Shown here: positions 1 to 5,309 of the stretch, piece after piece | Layout of the letters: each line of letters starts with the position of its first letter | Numbering within the stretch: position 1 is the stretch's first letter | From: an uncultured Bacteroidales bacterium | GTDB taxonomy: Bacteria; Bacteroidota; Bacteroidia; Bacteroidales; ML635J-15 | Assembly (NCBI GenBank): GCA_905233405.1 | Contig: CAJOEG010000089.1 | Span: 1-6,574, forward strand | Reading direction: 5' to 3' | DNA: 6,574 nt | The notes under the pieces: model-generated | The model's input: the letters and a program-made list of their open reading frames with translations, nothing else | Told to the model about the DNA's origin: nothing | Database searches by the model: none | Made by a program: the position numbers and the translations under genes

Positions 1-264
1 GATGCGCTCAACTACCAAGTGGTTTATGCCATTATAAACGAAATAATGACGAATACAAAATCGAACCTTTTGGAGCATCTCGCCTCCAACATACTTGATG
101 CTATGTTCTCGCGATTCCCTCAACTTCAAAAGGCGAAAATCAGAATTGACAAGTTAAACCCGCCAATGGGTGGAAAAATTGGCAGGGTTGGTGTAGAAAT
201 AAAAAGGAAACGTCCCAAAATGTTCCCGAAAACCAATATTTCACATAAAACAGAATCAGCATAA
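1..264 (+). CDS. folB: Dihydroneopterin aldolase (FolB), 3' part
   Basis: The reading frame is open from the first base of the window, so the gene is truncated on its 5' side; 87 codons and the TAA stop remain. FolB converts 7,8-dihydroneopterin to 6-hydroxymethyl-dihydropterin and glycolaldehyde in cytosolic folate synthesis. The visible part matches the C-terminal two thirds of the family: LNY (residues 3-5 here; the Tyr contacts substrate), NLLEH (22-26, with the catalytic/pterin-binding Glu25), a DKLNPP segment carrying the conserved Lys51, and the closing strand GVEIKRK (64-70). The usual length is about 120 residues, so roughly 35-50 are missing upstream. The family's usual PPIPG is PPMGG here, a mild variant. 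A tail of about 16 residues follows the last conserved strand. No terminator is visible before the next promoter at 285. Identity rests on motif recognition; I consider it secure. Confidence 0.9.
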   Translation, partial: DALNYQVVYAIINEIMTNTKSNLLEHLASNILDAMFSRFPQLQKAKIRIDKLNPPMGGKIGRVGVEIKRKRPKMFPKTNISHKTESA

Positions 265-284
265 AACATTTTTTCGCTGAAGCA

Positions 285-314
285 TTGCCAATCAGTATTT
301 TATTGCTACCTTTG
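285..314 (+). promoter_or_regulatory. Bacteroidota-type sigma-70 promoter for the lipoprotein gene
   Basis: A TTG at 285-287 (the -33 element) is followed by a 19-nt spacer and TACCTTTG at 307-314, an exact match to the Bacteroides -7 consensus TAnnTTTG. The spacer falls in the known 19-21 nt range. Transcription should start a few bases downstream, near 318-322, leaving a leader of about 20-25 nt before the ATG at 343. The leader is A-rich without a clear Shine-Dalgarno, as is usual in this phylum. This is the best promoter match I found in the window. Confidence 0.75.
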
Positions 315-342
315 TAAAATCAAACATCAAAACATAATTCTT

Positions 343-1308
343 ATGAAGAAAAGAATAATTTCATTGTGCGCAATAACCACCATTATGGCACTGGTTATAT
401 TGGCAGGTTGCGACAAGTTTATGAAAATTGTTACAGTAAAGACTGGCATTTTTTCAAATCTAGGCTCAACATCGGTAACACTGAAAGGAGAACTTGTTTC
501 AACTGGTGGCAACGACGAAGTGGAAGAACGTGGATTTTACTACAGTATTAATAAAAATCTTAAGCCCGCATTAACCGCAGAATGCGGACCTGGTAAAAAA
601 GGAGCTTATGAAGTTGATATAAAAGGTCTGAAGCCAAGCACAAAATACTACTATGCTGCATACGCCAGATCAGAAGATGACATTGATAGAGGCGATGTTC
701 AAGAATTCACTACATTTGACATCAAATTAACAGTAACGACAGAACAACCAGAGATTTTAGGCAACGGCAAAGTAACACTAAAAGGATCATACGATAATAA
801 GGAAAATATTAATATAGAGAAAGTCGGCTTCGAATATGCCAAAAATGCGAATTTCAAAAATGCTGACACTGTATATGCATCATCTCCCCAAACTCCATTT
901 ACTGTCACAAAAGAACTTGACCAAGCAATATACTATTGCAGAGCTTTTGTTATTGCAGAAGAATCTACCATATTATTATACGGAGACCGCATTGATTTTT
1001 CATCTGTTCCTCCACCAAATGTTACAACTGAAGACGCTACTGAAATAGATTCAATATCTGCAGTTCTAAATGCCTCATTTACCGGAAATGTTGACAACAA
1101 AGGATTCTTCTGGTGGAGTGATTCTGACACTACCAAACATGATGAATTTGTTGGATCCGGTACAGGAACTGGAAGATTCTCAAAAAAAATAAGCGAACTA
1201 ACAAATTCAACCACATATTACTACAAAGCCTATGTAACTTATTATAATGGGGCAAAGAAAGTAATTGGAGAACAAAAGAGCTTTACCACAACAAGATCAA
1301 ACAAGTAA
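343..1308 (+). CDS. Lipoprotein with three fibronectin type III-like repeats
   Basis: A 321-residue exported protein. Residues 1-22 are a lipoprotein signal peptide (MKKR, hydrophobic core, lipobox ILAG before Cys23), so the mature protein should be lipid-anchored in the outer membrane or periplasm. The rest is three beta-rich repeats of about 95 residues: about 31-125, 129-221 and 226-317. Each has a GFxY/GFFW strand (64-68, 162-166, 254-259), a Y-rich strand (TKYYYAAYA 100-108, AIYYCRAFV 195-203, TTYYYKAYV 290-298) and a closing FTT-type strand; VTLKG occurs in repeats 1 and 2. This pattern is common in Bacteroidota lipoproteins with fibronectin-like folds, where it usually serves as a spacer or binding module. 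No catalytic domain is present and the ligand is unknown. Asp follows the anchor Cys, but I see no strong acidic surface-export signal. The gene is monocistronic: own promoter at 285-314 and terminator at 1338-1367. Its codons look more A-rich than those of the neighbouring housekeeping genes. Confidence 0.8.
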   Translation: MKKRIISLCAITTIMALVILAGCDKFMKIVTVKTGIFSNLGSTSVTLKGELVSTGGNDEVEERGFYYSINKNLKPALTAECGPGKKGAYEVDIKGLKPSTKYYYAAYARSEDDIDRGDVQEFTTFDIKLTVTTEQPEILGNGKVTLKGSYDNKENINIEKVGFEYAKNANFKNADTVYASSPQTPFTVTKELDQAIYYCRAFVIAEESTILLYGDRIDFSSVPPPNVTTEDATEIDSISAVLNASFTGNVDNKGFFWWSDSDTTKHDEFVGSGTGTGRFSKKISELTNSTTYYYKAYVTYYNGAKKVIGEQKSFTTTRSNK

Positions 1309-1337
1309 AGGTACTCTAAAAAGTGTAAAAAATATTG

Positions 1338-1367
1338 TCGGTCGGAAAATTCCGACCGATTTTTTTT
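1338..1367 (+). terminator. Rho-independent terminator after the lipoprotein gene
   Basis: TCGGTCGGA (1338-1346) pairs perfectly with TCCGACCGA (1351-1359), a 9-bp GC-rich stem with a 4-nt loop, followed at once by eight T residues (1360-1367). It lies 29 nt after the lipoprotein stop codon and about 40 nt before rpiB, so it closes the lipoprotein transcript and separates it from rpiB. An A-run at 1327-1332 could give weak termination on the other strand, but no minus-strand gene lies upstream there. Confidence 0.92.
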
Positions 1368-1379
1368 GTCAAAAATTAC

Positions 1380-1387
1380 TATATTTG
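1380..1387 (+). promoter_or_regulatory. Candidate -7 element for rpiB
   Basis: TATATTTG matches the Bacteroidota TAnnTTTG consensus and lies 19 nt before the rpiB ATG, just after the terminator, where a new promoter is needed. No TTG sits at the expected 19-21 nt spacing: the only TTTG (1365-1368) is just 11 nt away and lies in the terminator T-tract. The -33 element is therefore missing or degenerate. The call rests on the single element and its position. Confidence 0.5.
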
Positions 1388-1406
1388 CAAACAAAAAATT
1401 CATTAG

Positions 1407-1838
1407 ATGAAATGTATAGGTTTTGCCTGCGACCATGCAGGATTTGAATTGAAGACTTTCCTTATGGAATATATGAAGCAGAAGGGTTACGAAGTAAAGG
1501 ATTTCGGAACAAATTCTGCTGAAAGTTGCGACTATCCGGATTTTGCCCATCCGCTTGCAACTGCTGTTGAGGCTGGTGAGTGCATAGGTTTTGCAATCTG
1601 CGGAACCGGCAATGGTATCAGCATGACCGCCAACAAGCATCAGGGTGTACGCTGTGCATTGTGCTGGGATGTTGAAATCGCCGCTCTGGCACGTCAGCAC
1701 AACGATGCCAACATTTGTGGAATGCCAGCCCGTTTCATTTCGAAGGAACTGGCAGTAGAAATAGCCGAAACTTTCCTTAAAACACAGTTCGAAGGCGGCA
1801 GACACGAACGCCGAATAAAGAAAATTCCGCTTAAGTAG
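1407..1838 (+). CDS. rpiB: Ribose-5-phosphate isomerase B
   Basis: A 143-residue cytosolic enzyme of the RpiB/LacAB family that interconverts ribose 5-phosphate and ribulose 5-phosphate in the non-oxidative pentose phosphate pathway. Visible family residues are Asp9-His10 in the first strand-loop (ACDHAG), the active-site loop CGTGNG at 65-70 with catalytic Cys65 and Thr67, His98-Asn99 in RQHNDANI, and the phosphate-binding arginines in GGRHERR (Arg132, Arg136). The length and these positions match E. coli RpiB almost residue for residue. The ATG at 1407 begins directly with the first beta strand, which supports this start. The gene probably begins a transcript (-7-like element at 1380-1387) that continues 4 nt later into the ion-channel gene. 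The LacA/LacB branch is a formal alternative, but no tagatose or galactose genes are nearby and the catalytic Cys is present. Confidence 0.95.
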   Translation: MKCIGFACDHAGFELKTFLMEYMKQKGYEVKDFGTNSAESCDYPDFAHPLATAVEAGECIGFAICGTGNGISMTANKHQGVRCALCWDVEIAALARQHNDANICGMPARFISKELAVEIAETFLKTQFEGGRHERRIKKIPLK

Positions 1839-1842
1839 TCCG

Positions 1843-2814
1843 ATGGAGGAAAAGCAACCTAAAAAACGTTTCTGGGCTCGCTGGAAGGAAAATTTCCTAG
1901 TGAAGTTCTGGCATAACCAGCAGTTGAAGGACAAACTTTACGAAATAATCTTTGGTTCCGAAACCAAGGCCGGCAAGATGTTTGACATCGTGCTGATGAT
2001 TATGATCGTCGCCAGCATTGTGGTGCTGATGATCGAAAGCGCCGGGATACCGCGGGCTTGGAAAATATTATTCATTGTTCTTGAATATATTTTCACGGCA
2101 TTCTTCACATTCGAGTACCTTGCCCGTGTTTATTGTTCGCCCAAACCGTTGAAATACATATTCAGTTTCTACGGAATTGTCGATTTGGTGTCAACTCTGC
2201 CTGTATATATCAGTTTCATTTTCGGTGGAGCGCGCTATATGCTTGCAATAAGGGCATTCCGACTGATTAGGGTTTTCCGTGTCTTCAAGCTTTTCAACTT
2301 CCTCGACGAAGGCCGGTTCCTGATGCTGGCATTAAAGGACAGCAGCAAGAAGATTATCGTATTTTTCCTGTTCGTTCTTATTCTTGTAATCTCGATGGGA
2401 ACTGTGATGTATATAATTGAAGGTGGGAAAAATACAGCATTTAGCAACATATTTACCAGCATATATTGGGCTATCGTGACAATGACTACTGTCGGCTACG
2501 GCGACATCACACCTGCGACAGGGCTGGGGCGCTTCCTTTCGGCATTCGTGATGCTGATGGGTTACACGATTATTGCAGTGCCAACGGGTATTGTCTCAGC
2601 TTCGATGGCAAAGAGCTACAAGAAGCAGCGCGAGAAATTCAGGATTTGTCCGCAGTGCCACGAGTACGAATACGACAACGAAGCCAAGTTCTGCAAGCAT
2701 TGCGGACACGAATTTGGCGACGACTGGCGGCAGGAACATCCTGAAGAAAAGATAATCCGTACCGATGGTCGCGAGGAAGCTATTGAAACAGAAGTATATG
2801 AAGAACCAGAATAA
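1843..2814 (+). CDS. Six-helix voltage-gated-type potassium channel with C-terminal zinc ribbon
   Basis: A 323-residue inner-membrane protein with the plan of a voltage-gated K+ channel subunit, expected to work as a tetramer. Approximate segments are S1 47-65, S2 74-95 (Glu91), S3 105-125 (Asp114), S4 131-150, S5 168-191, pore helix 201-214, filter TTVGYGD at 215-221, and S6 229-255. S4 has a positive residue at every third position (Arg137, Arg140, Arg143, Arg146, Lys149), a strong voltage-sensor signature, and the TVGYGD filter indicates K+ selectivity. After S6 a short basic linker leads to CPQC (269-272) and CKHC (284-287), which with the following Gly form a zinc-ribbon knuckle pair. 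The last 35 residues are highly acidic. There is no RCK/TrkA-N or cyclic-nucleotide domain, so the ribbon stands where a ligand-gating domain would often be. The N-terminus (1-46) is basic and cytoplasmic. The gene begins 4 nt after rpiB and ends 1 nt before the esterase. Confidence 0.9.
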   Translation: MEEKQPKKRFWARWKENFLVKFWHNQQLKDKLYEIIFGSETKAGKMFDIVLMIMIVASIVVLMIESAGIPRAWKILFIVLEYIFTAFFTFEYLARVYCSPKPLKYIFSFYGIVDLVSTLPVYISFIFGGARYMLAIRAFRLIRVFRVFKLFNFLDEGRFLMLALKDSSKKIIVFFLFVLILVISMGTVMYIIEGGKNTAFSNIFTSIYWAIVTMTTVGYGDITPATGLGRFLSAFVMLMGYTIIAVPTGIVSASMAKSYKKQREKFRICPQCHEYEYDNEAKFCKHCGHEFGDDWRQEHPEEKIIRTDGREEAIETEVYEEPE

Positions 2815-2815
2815 T

Positions 2816-3397
2816 ATGCAGTCGATACTATACATACACGGGTTCAATTCGGCGGGAAGCGCCTGGAAAGCAATGAAGTTAATCGAGTATTTTCCCGATT
2901 ATGAAATTGTTTCGCCAACTCTCGACTACTATACGCAGTCGCCAGATGCACTTATTGCACAACTTAAGCACGAAATTGATACTCACGACATTAGAATGAT
3001 TGTCGGGACAAGCCTAGGCGGTATGATGACCATGTATATGTCGGCATTGTGCGGACTGAAGGCTCTAGCAATAAATCCTGCTTCACGCCCCAACGAATCG
3101 TTGCGACAATTTGTTGGCGTTGAATTGATTAACTACGCTACCGAAACCAAGCATTATCTTTCGCAGGAAGCATTTGATGCATATCAAGGGTTCATAACAG
3201 GTCCTTTCAACGATGTGCATTTCGACAACAGTAAGCTCACTTTTGCCCTTGCCAAGGACGATGAGCTTCTCGGTAGCTACGATTCGCTGAAAGAACAGTT
3301 CAAAGGCTTTACAATCCACGAGTTCGACAAGGTTACACACCGCTTTGTAAAGTTCGAGTATCTTGTTCCGATTATAAGGGATATTTTGGAAAGTTAA
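2816..3397 (+). CDS. YqiA/YcfP-type alpha/beta-hydrolase (putative esterase)
   Basis: From the ATG at 2816 this is a 193-residue soluble alpha/beta-hydrolase, the same length as E. coli YqiA, and it opens with the family's N-terminal strand and oxyanion motif (LYIHGFNS, 5-12). The nucleophile elbow is GTSLGG (64-69, Ser66), the acid is Asp148 or Asp149 in AKDDELLGS, and the His is His175 in VTHRF, giving a complete Ser-Asp-His triad. YqiA-family members hydrolyse short acyl esters in vitro; the physiological substrate is unknown. In-frame ATGs at 2798 and 2765 lie inside the channel gene. I prefer 2816 because it sits 1 nt after the channel stop and gives the family length, but 2798 (six extra residues) cannot be excluded. 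The tight spacing implies translation coupled to the channel. I do not assign a gene symbol, because orthology to yqiA is by family only. Confidence 0.85.
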   Translation: MQSILYIHGFNSAGSAWKAMKLIEYFPDYEIVSPTLDYYTQSPDALIAQLKHEIDTHDIRMIVGTSLGGMMTMYMSALCGLKALAINPASRPNESLRQFVGVELINYATETKHYLSQEAFDAYQGFITGPFNDVHFDNSKLTFALAKDDELLGSYDSLKEQFKGFTIHEFDKVTHRFVKFEYLVPIIRDILES

Positions 3398-3408
3398 ACA
3401 TTGATAAT

Positions 3409-4197
3409 ATGAATTTTAATATGAAGACTATGAGACATATACTTTGCGTTGCCGTGTTTAGTTTGGCAGCTTTTTGCGCTTTTGCACAGACAAATCCTTA
3501 CCCGGAGGAGAACGATGAATACGCATACGCAGAAATCGTTAAATATCAGGGGCAGAAGCCTATAATTAACGATTTTATCAATGCCTATTTTGGTGAAGAA
3601 TCAGAGGACGAACTGAATGGGTACTTGTCGGACTTATGGCAAAGATACCTAAAGAATGAGCCGTTGAACAAGACCGAAAAGGTTACAGTTGACTCTAAAA
3701 ATGGTTTTGCAAGTTTCGAAAAAGTTTATCCGCCCGACGAATACGACACCGAAGGCAGTAGAACGCTTGTGGAGATGTGCTATTGGAACAGTTCCGATGG
3801 CAATCACAAGATTTTTGCGGAGTCGGTGCAACTGTTTCAGGGCGACAGGGCCATTGAGACAGAGTTCAGCGGTTTAGTTTTCGGCATATACAACAACGCT
3901 ACGCACAAGATAACGTATGTAACCCAATATGTTATGGGCATAGAGGTAAAGACTGGCATGGAAAAACTTGGCGTAATTGTTGACAAGGGCGAATATTTCC
4001 TAACCAATTATGAAACTAATGAGCGTAAGCCTATAACTGAAGAGCAATACAACAACTGGTGGAACGAATATCCAGTTGTAACCTACAGTCTTCCGCGCGT
4101 TGGCAAAGACATTACAGCAGTTATCAACAACCGTCCCGAAGGCAAAAAAGAAGTTGTTGTAAAGTGGAACGGACTAAGATTTGATGTTCAGCAGTAG
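3409..4197 (+). CDS. Secreted protein of unknown function
   Basis: A 262-residue protein that I cannot place in a named family. Residues 1-26 form a signal peptide: basic start, hydrophobic core at about 10-22, and a signal peptidase I site AFA before Gln27; there is no lipobox. It is thus expected in the periplasm or outside the cell. The mature part has no transmembrane helix and no catalytic motif I recognise. Striking segments that may be family signatures are CYWNSSDGNHKIFA (124-137), YNNATHKITYV (161-171), YSLPRVGKDI (226-235) and the C-terminal KWNGLRFD (252-259). I have a loose memory of similar uncharacterised secreted proteins in Bacteroidales, which I cannot verify. In-frame ATGs at 3421 and 3430 would also give good signal peptides; 3421 (MKTMRH) is a realistic alternative start. 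The gene follows the esterase by 11 nt and is probably the last of that transcript. Its stop is 3 nt from that of the convergent HAD gene. Confidence 0.7.
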   Translation: MNFNMKTMRHILCVAVFSLAAFCAFAQTNPYPEENDEYAYAEIVKYQGQKPIINDFINAYFGEESEDELNGYLSDLWQRYLKNEPLNKTEKVTVDSKNGFASFEKVYPPDEYDTEGSRTLVEMCYWNSSDGNHKIFAESVQLFQGDRAIETEFSGLVFGIYNNATHKITYVTQYVMGIEVKTGMEKLGVIVDKGEYFLTNYETNERKPITEEQYNNWWNEYPVVTYSLPRVGKDITAVINNRPEGKKEVVVKWNGLRFDVQQ

Positions 4198-4200
4198 AAT

Positions 4201-4647
4201 TTATTTTCTCTGCCACCACTTGCGTTTTTGCTGAGGCTCGTTCTCGGGCATAAAATCATCGCTATATTCTTCATCATCAAGTTCTTCTTCCTTAATGAGT
4301 GTCTGCGGTATGAGCAGTTCGCGGATTTTGTCCCAGCCGATGAATCCGCCCACATTGCGGTCGTCGATGTAGATGTCGGCTACAATCTTACGGCTCATGT
4401 ACTTGGGATTGAAAACCTCTTCGGGATGCTCGTTGTTCACGGCGTAGAATGTAACCCCGTGCTGTTTGCAGAACTCAACAGCTTCGTCGAGTAGTTCTCC
4501 ATCGCGGACAGTCCACAGGATTAGTGTAAAACCATTGCGCTTCAGGTCTTTCAATGTTTCGAATGCTCCGTCTATCACGGTGCCTATCTCGGGATAGCGG
4601 TGGGTAACTATTGTTCCGTCAAAATCTACTGCTATAACTGGATTCAT
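4201..4647 (-). CDS. Small HAD-superfamily hydrolase
   Basis: A 148-residue cytosolic protein with a minimal HAD fold and no obvious cap domain. Motif I is VDFDGT (7-12; nucleophile Asp8 and acid/base Asp10), motif II is the Thr in LWTVR (Thr46), the motif III lysine is probably Lys82 or Lys87, and motif IV is IYIDDRN (92-98; Asp95, Asp96 for Mg2+). All catalytic positions are present, so a phosphatase acting on a small phosphorylated substrate is likely; the substrate is unknown. After about residue 115 the fold ends in a low-complexity tail, first strongly acidic (EEELDDEEYSDD) and then basic and aromatic (KRKWWQRK), which looks disordered. The ATG begins 3 codons before the first beta strand. 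The 217-bp repeat-rich gap on its 5' side contains no TAnnTTTG match on this strand, so I cannot identify its promoter. Confidence 0.85.
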   Translation of the reverse strand: MNPVIAVDFDGTIVTHRYPEIGTVIDGAFETLKDLKRNGFTLILWTVRDGELLDEAVEFCKQHGVTFYAVNNEHPEEVFNPKYMSRKIVADIYIDDRNVGGFIGWDKIRELLIPQTLIKEEELDDEEYSDDFMPENEPQQKRKWWQRK

Positions 4648-4653
4648 ATAAGT

Positions 4654-4685
4654 GATTTACGATTTTAGATTTACGAATTACGATT
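4654..4685. repeat. Short direct repeats GATTTACGA / ATTACGATT
   Basis: TTACGA occurs three times in 27 bases (4657-4662, 4671-4676, 4678-4683). The first two copies share the 9-mer GATTTACGA at a 14-nt interval. It lies 6 nt upstream of the HAD start codon, so on the minus strand it forms the leader or promoter region of that gene. It could be degenerate intergenic repeat material or a small operator; nothing in the sequence decides between these. Confidence 0.5.
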
Positions 4686-4700
4686 CTTTCTCTATATTAT

Positions 4701-4726
4701 GTCATGCTGAATTTATTTCAGCATCT
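4701..4726 (+). repeat. REP-like palindromic element, copy 1
   Basis: A 26-nt unit with a perfect 8-bp stem, ATGCTGAA (4704-4711) with TTCAGCAT (4717-4724), around a 5-nt loop, flanked by GTC and CT. It is 22 of 26 identical to the reverse complement of the element at 4754-4779. No T-tract follows on either strand, so it is not a standard terminator. Confidence 0.75.
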
Positions 4727-4753
4727 ATTACTAATATTATTCTCTTTTTTATC

Positions 4754-4779
4754 AGATCCTGAAACAAGTTCAGGATGAC
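4754..4779 (-). repeat. REP-like palindromic element, inverted copy 2
   Basis: Same architecture as copy 1 in opposite orientation: an 8-bp stem, ATCCTGAA (4756-4763) with TTCAGGAT (4769-4776), and a 5-nt loop. Read on the minus strand it differs from copy 1 at unit positions 6, 12, 15 and 22. Positions 6 and 22 pair with each other in the stem, so that pair of changes (G-C to C-G) preserves the hairpin. The head-to-head pairing with copy 1 resembles bipartite REP mosaics of other bacteria. Confidence 0.75.
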
Positions 4780-4787
4780 TAATCGGT

Positions 4788-4819
4788 ATGACCCCTTCGT
4801 TTTTCAGCATCTGTTACGA
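4788..4819 (+). repeat. Partial repeat copies (fragment of copy 1 plus a CCCCTTCG motif)
   Basis: TTTCAGCATCT at 4802-4812 repeats 4716-4726 exactly, and the similarity continues into TTACxA on both sides, so this is the right half of copy 1 with its flank. Just before it, ATGACCCCTTCG (4788-4799) matches ATCACCCCTTCG (4833-4844) at 11 of 12 positions. The segment looks like a scrambled or decayed junction of two repeat types. Confidence 0.55.
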
Positions 4820-4834
4820 TTTATTTTCTACCAT

Positions 4835-4860
4835 CACCCCTTCGACTGACGCTCAGGGTG
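4835..4860. repeat. Palindromic element next to the lipocalin-like gene stop
   Basis: A 26-nt imperfect palindrome: CACCC (4835-4839) pairs with GGGTG (4856-4860), enclosing a loop with an inner CG/CG pairing. It begins 4 nt past the stop codon of the lipocalin-like gene on the minus strand. On that strand the CCTGA core recalls the element at 4754-4779. Without a T-tract it is more likely an mRNA 3'-end or REP-like structure than a classical terminator, though it may stabilise the transcript end. Confidence 0.55.
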
Positions 4861-4864
4861 CGAA

Positions 4865-5299
4865 CTAGTTTCCGTCATTTTTATGTATTACCATAAATAT
4901 TTTTCCATTCTCTACTCCCTTGGTTTCGTCTTGCGGTTCGATGGCAAGGCTGTCGGTGTCGATATGCAAAATCTTGTTTACTATGGTCTTGTCGGGAAGA
5001 ATGAGGGTTAGCGTATCGCCTGTTGACGAAAGTTCCCATTTCCCTTCGATGGTTTTGGTCTTTGTGGCATTTACATATTTGCCGTCTTCACCGAAATAGT
5101 ATGTTGTGTATTGCTTAGTCTCGTTCATCTTTTCGTAAACTTTCCTCAGCAATGGCTCGGGAAGTTCTTGTCCGCCAATGTACATCGAGTCAAGTTGCCA
5201 GGTGCCTTCGATTAACTTTGTGTTCTTGTCGCTTTGCGCCGAACACAAACTGCAAAGCAGCATCATGGGTAATAATATTATAAGGTATATTGTTTTCAT
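4865..5299 (-). CDS. Secreted lipocalin-like small protein
   Basis: A 144-residue protein from the ATG at 5299. Residues 1-21 are a signal peptide (MKTIYL, hydrophobic core, CSA before Gln22); the two Cys at 16 and 19 are not in a lipobox context, so processing by signal peptidase I is likely. The mature protein opens with IEGTWQLDSM (30-39), the GxW signature at the start of lipocalin-like beta barrels, and has a second EGKWEL strand (85-90) followed by regular short strands. Such Bacteroidota proteins are usually annotated lipocalin-like; ligand and role are unknown. The frame extends upstream to a TTG at 5320 overlapping recF, but the ATG at 5299 starts a clean signal peptide 10 nt after the recF stop and is clearly preferable. 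It is co-oriented with uvrA and recF and probably cotranscribed, possibly with an extra promoter inside the recF 3' end. Confidence 0.7.
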   Translation of the reverse strand: MKTIYLIILLPMMLLCSLCSAQSDKNTKLIEGTWQLDSMYIGGQELPEPLLRKVYEKMNETKQYTTYYFGEDGKYVNATKTKTIEGKWELSSTGDTLTLILPDKTIVNKILHIDTDSLAIEPQDETKGVENGKIFMVIHKNDGN

Positions 5300-5309
5300 A
5301 TCGATAAAA

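Noticed and set aside
1242..1934. Long minus-strand open frame (230 codons) opposite rpiB and both gene ends
   Set aside because: It spans two gene ends, a terminator and rpiB in antisense, and its translation has no recognisable domain; rpiB on the plus strand has all catalytic motifs.
2798..2818. Overlap of the esterase with the channel gene as a programmed frameshift
   Set aside because: Each gene is complete on its own and the esterase has a family-consistent ATG 1 nt after the channel stop; no slippery heptamer is evident.
4754..4779. Hairpin considered as a rho-independent terminator for the uvrA-recF-lipocalin unit
   Set aside because: On the minus strand the hairpin is followed by an A-rich, not T-rich, sequence; it belongs to a repeat family present in both orientations.
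4648..4864. CRISPR array or small RNA gene in the repeat-rich gap
   Set aside because: Repeat units are few, inverted relative to each other and irregularly spaced, with no equal-length spacers or adjacent cas genes; no promoter consensus was found for a small RNA.
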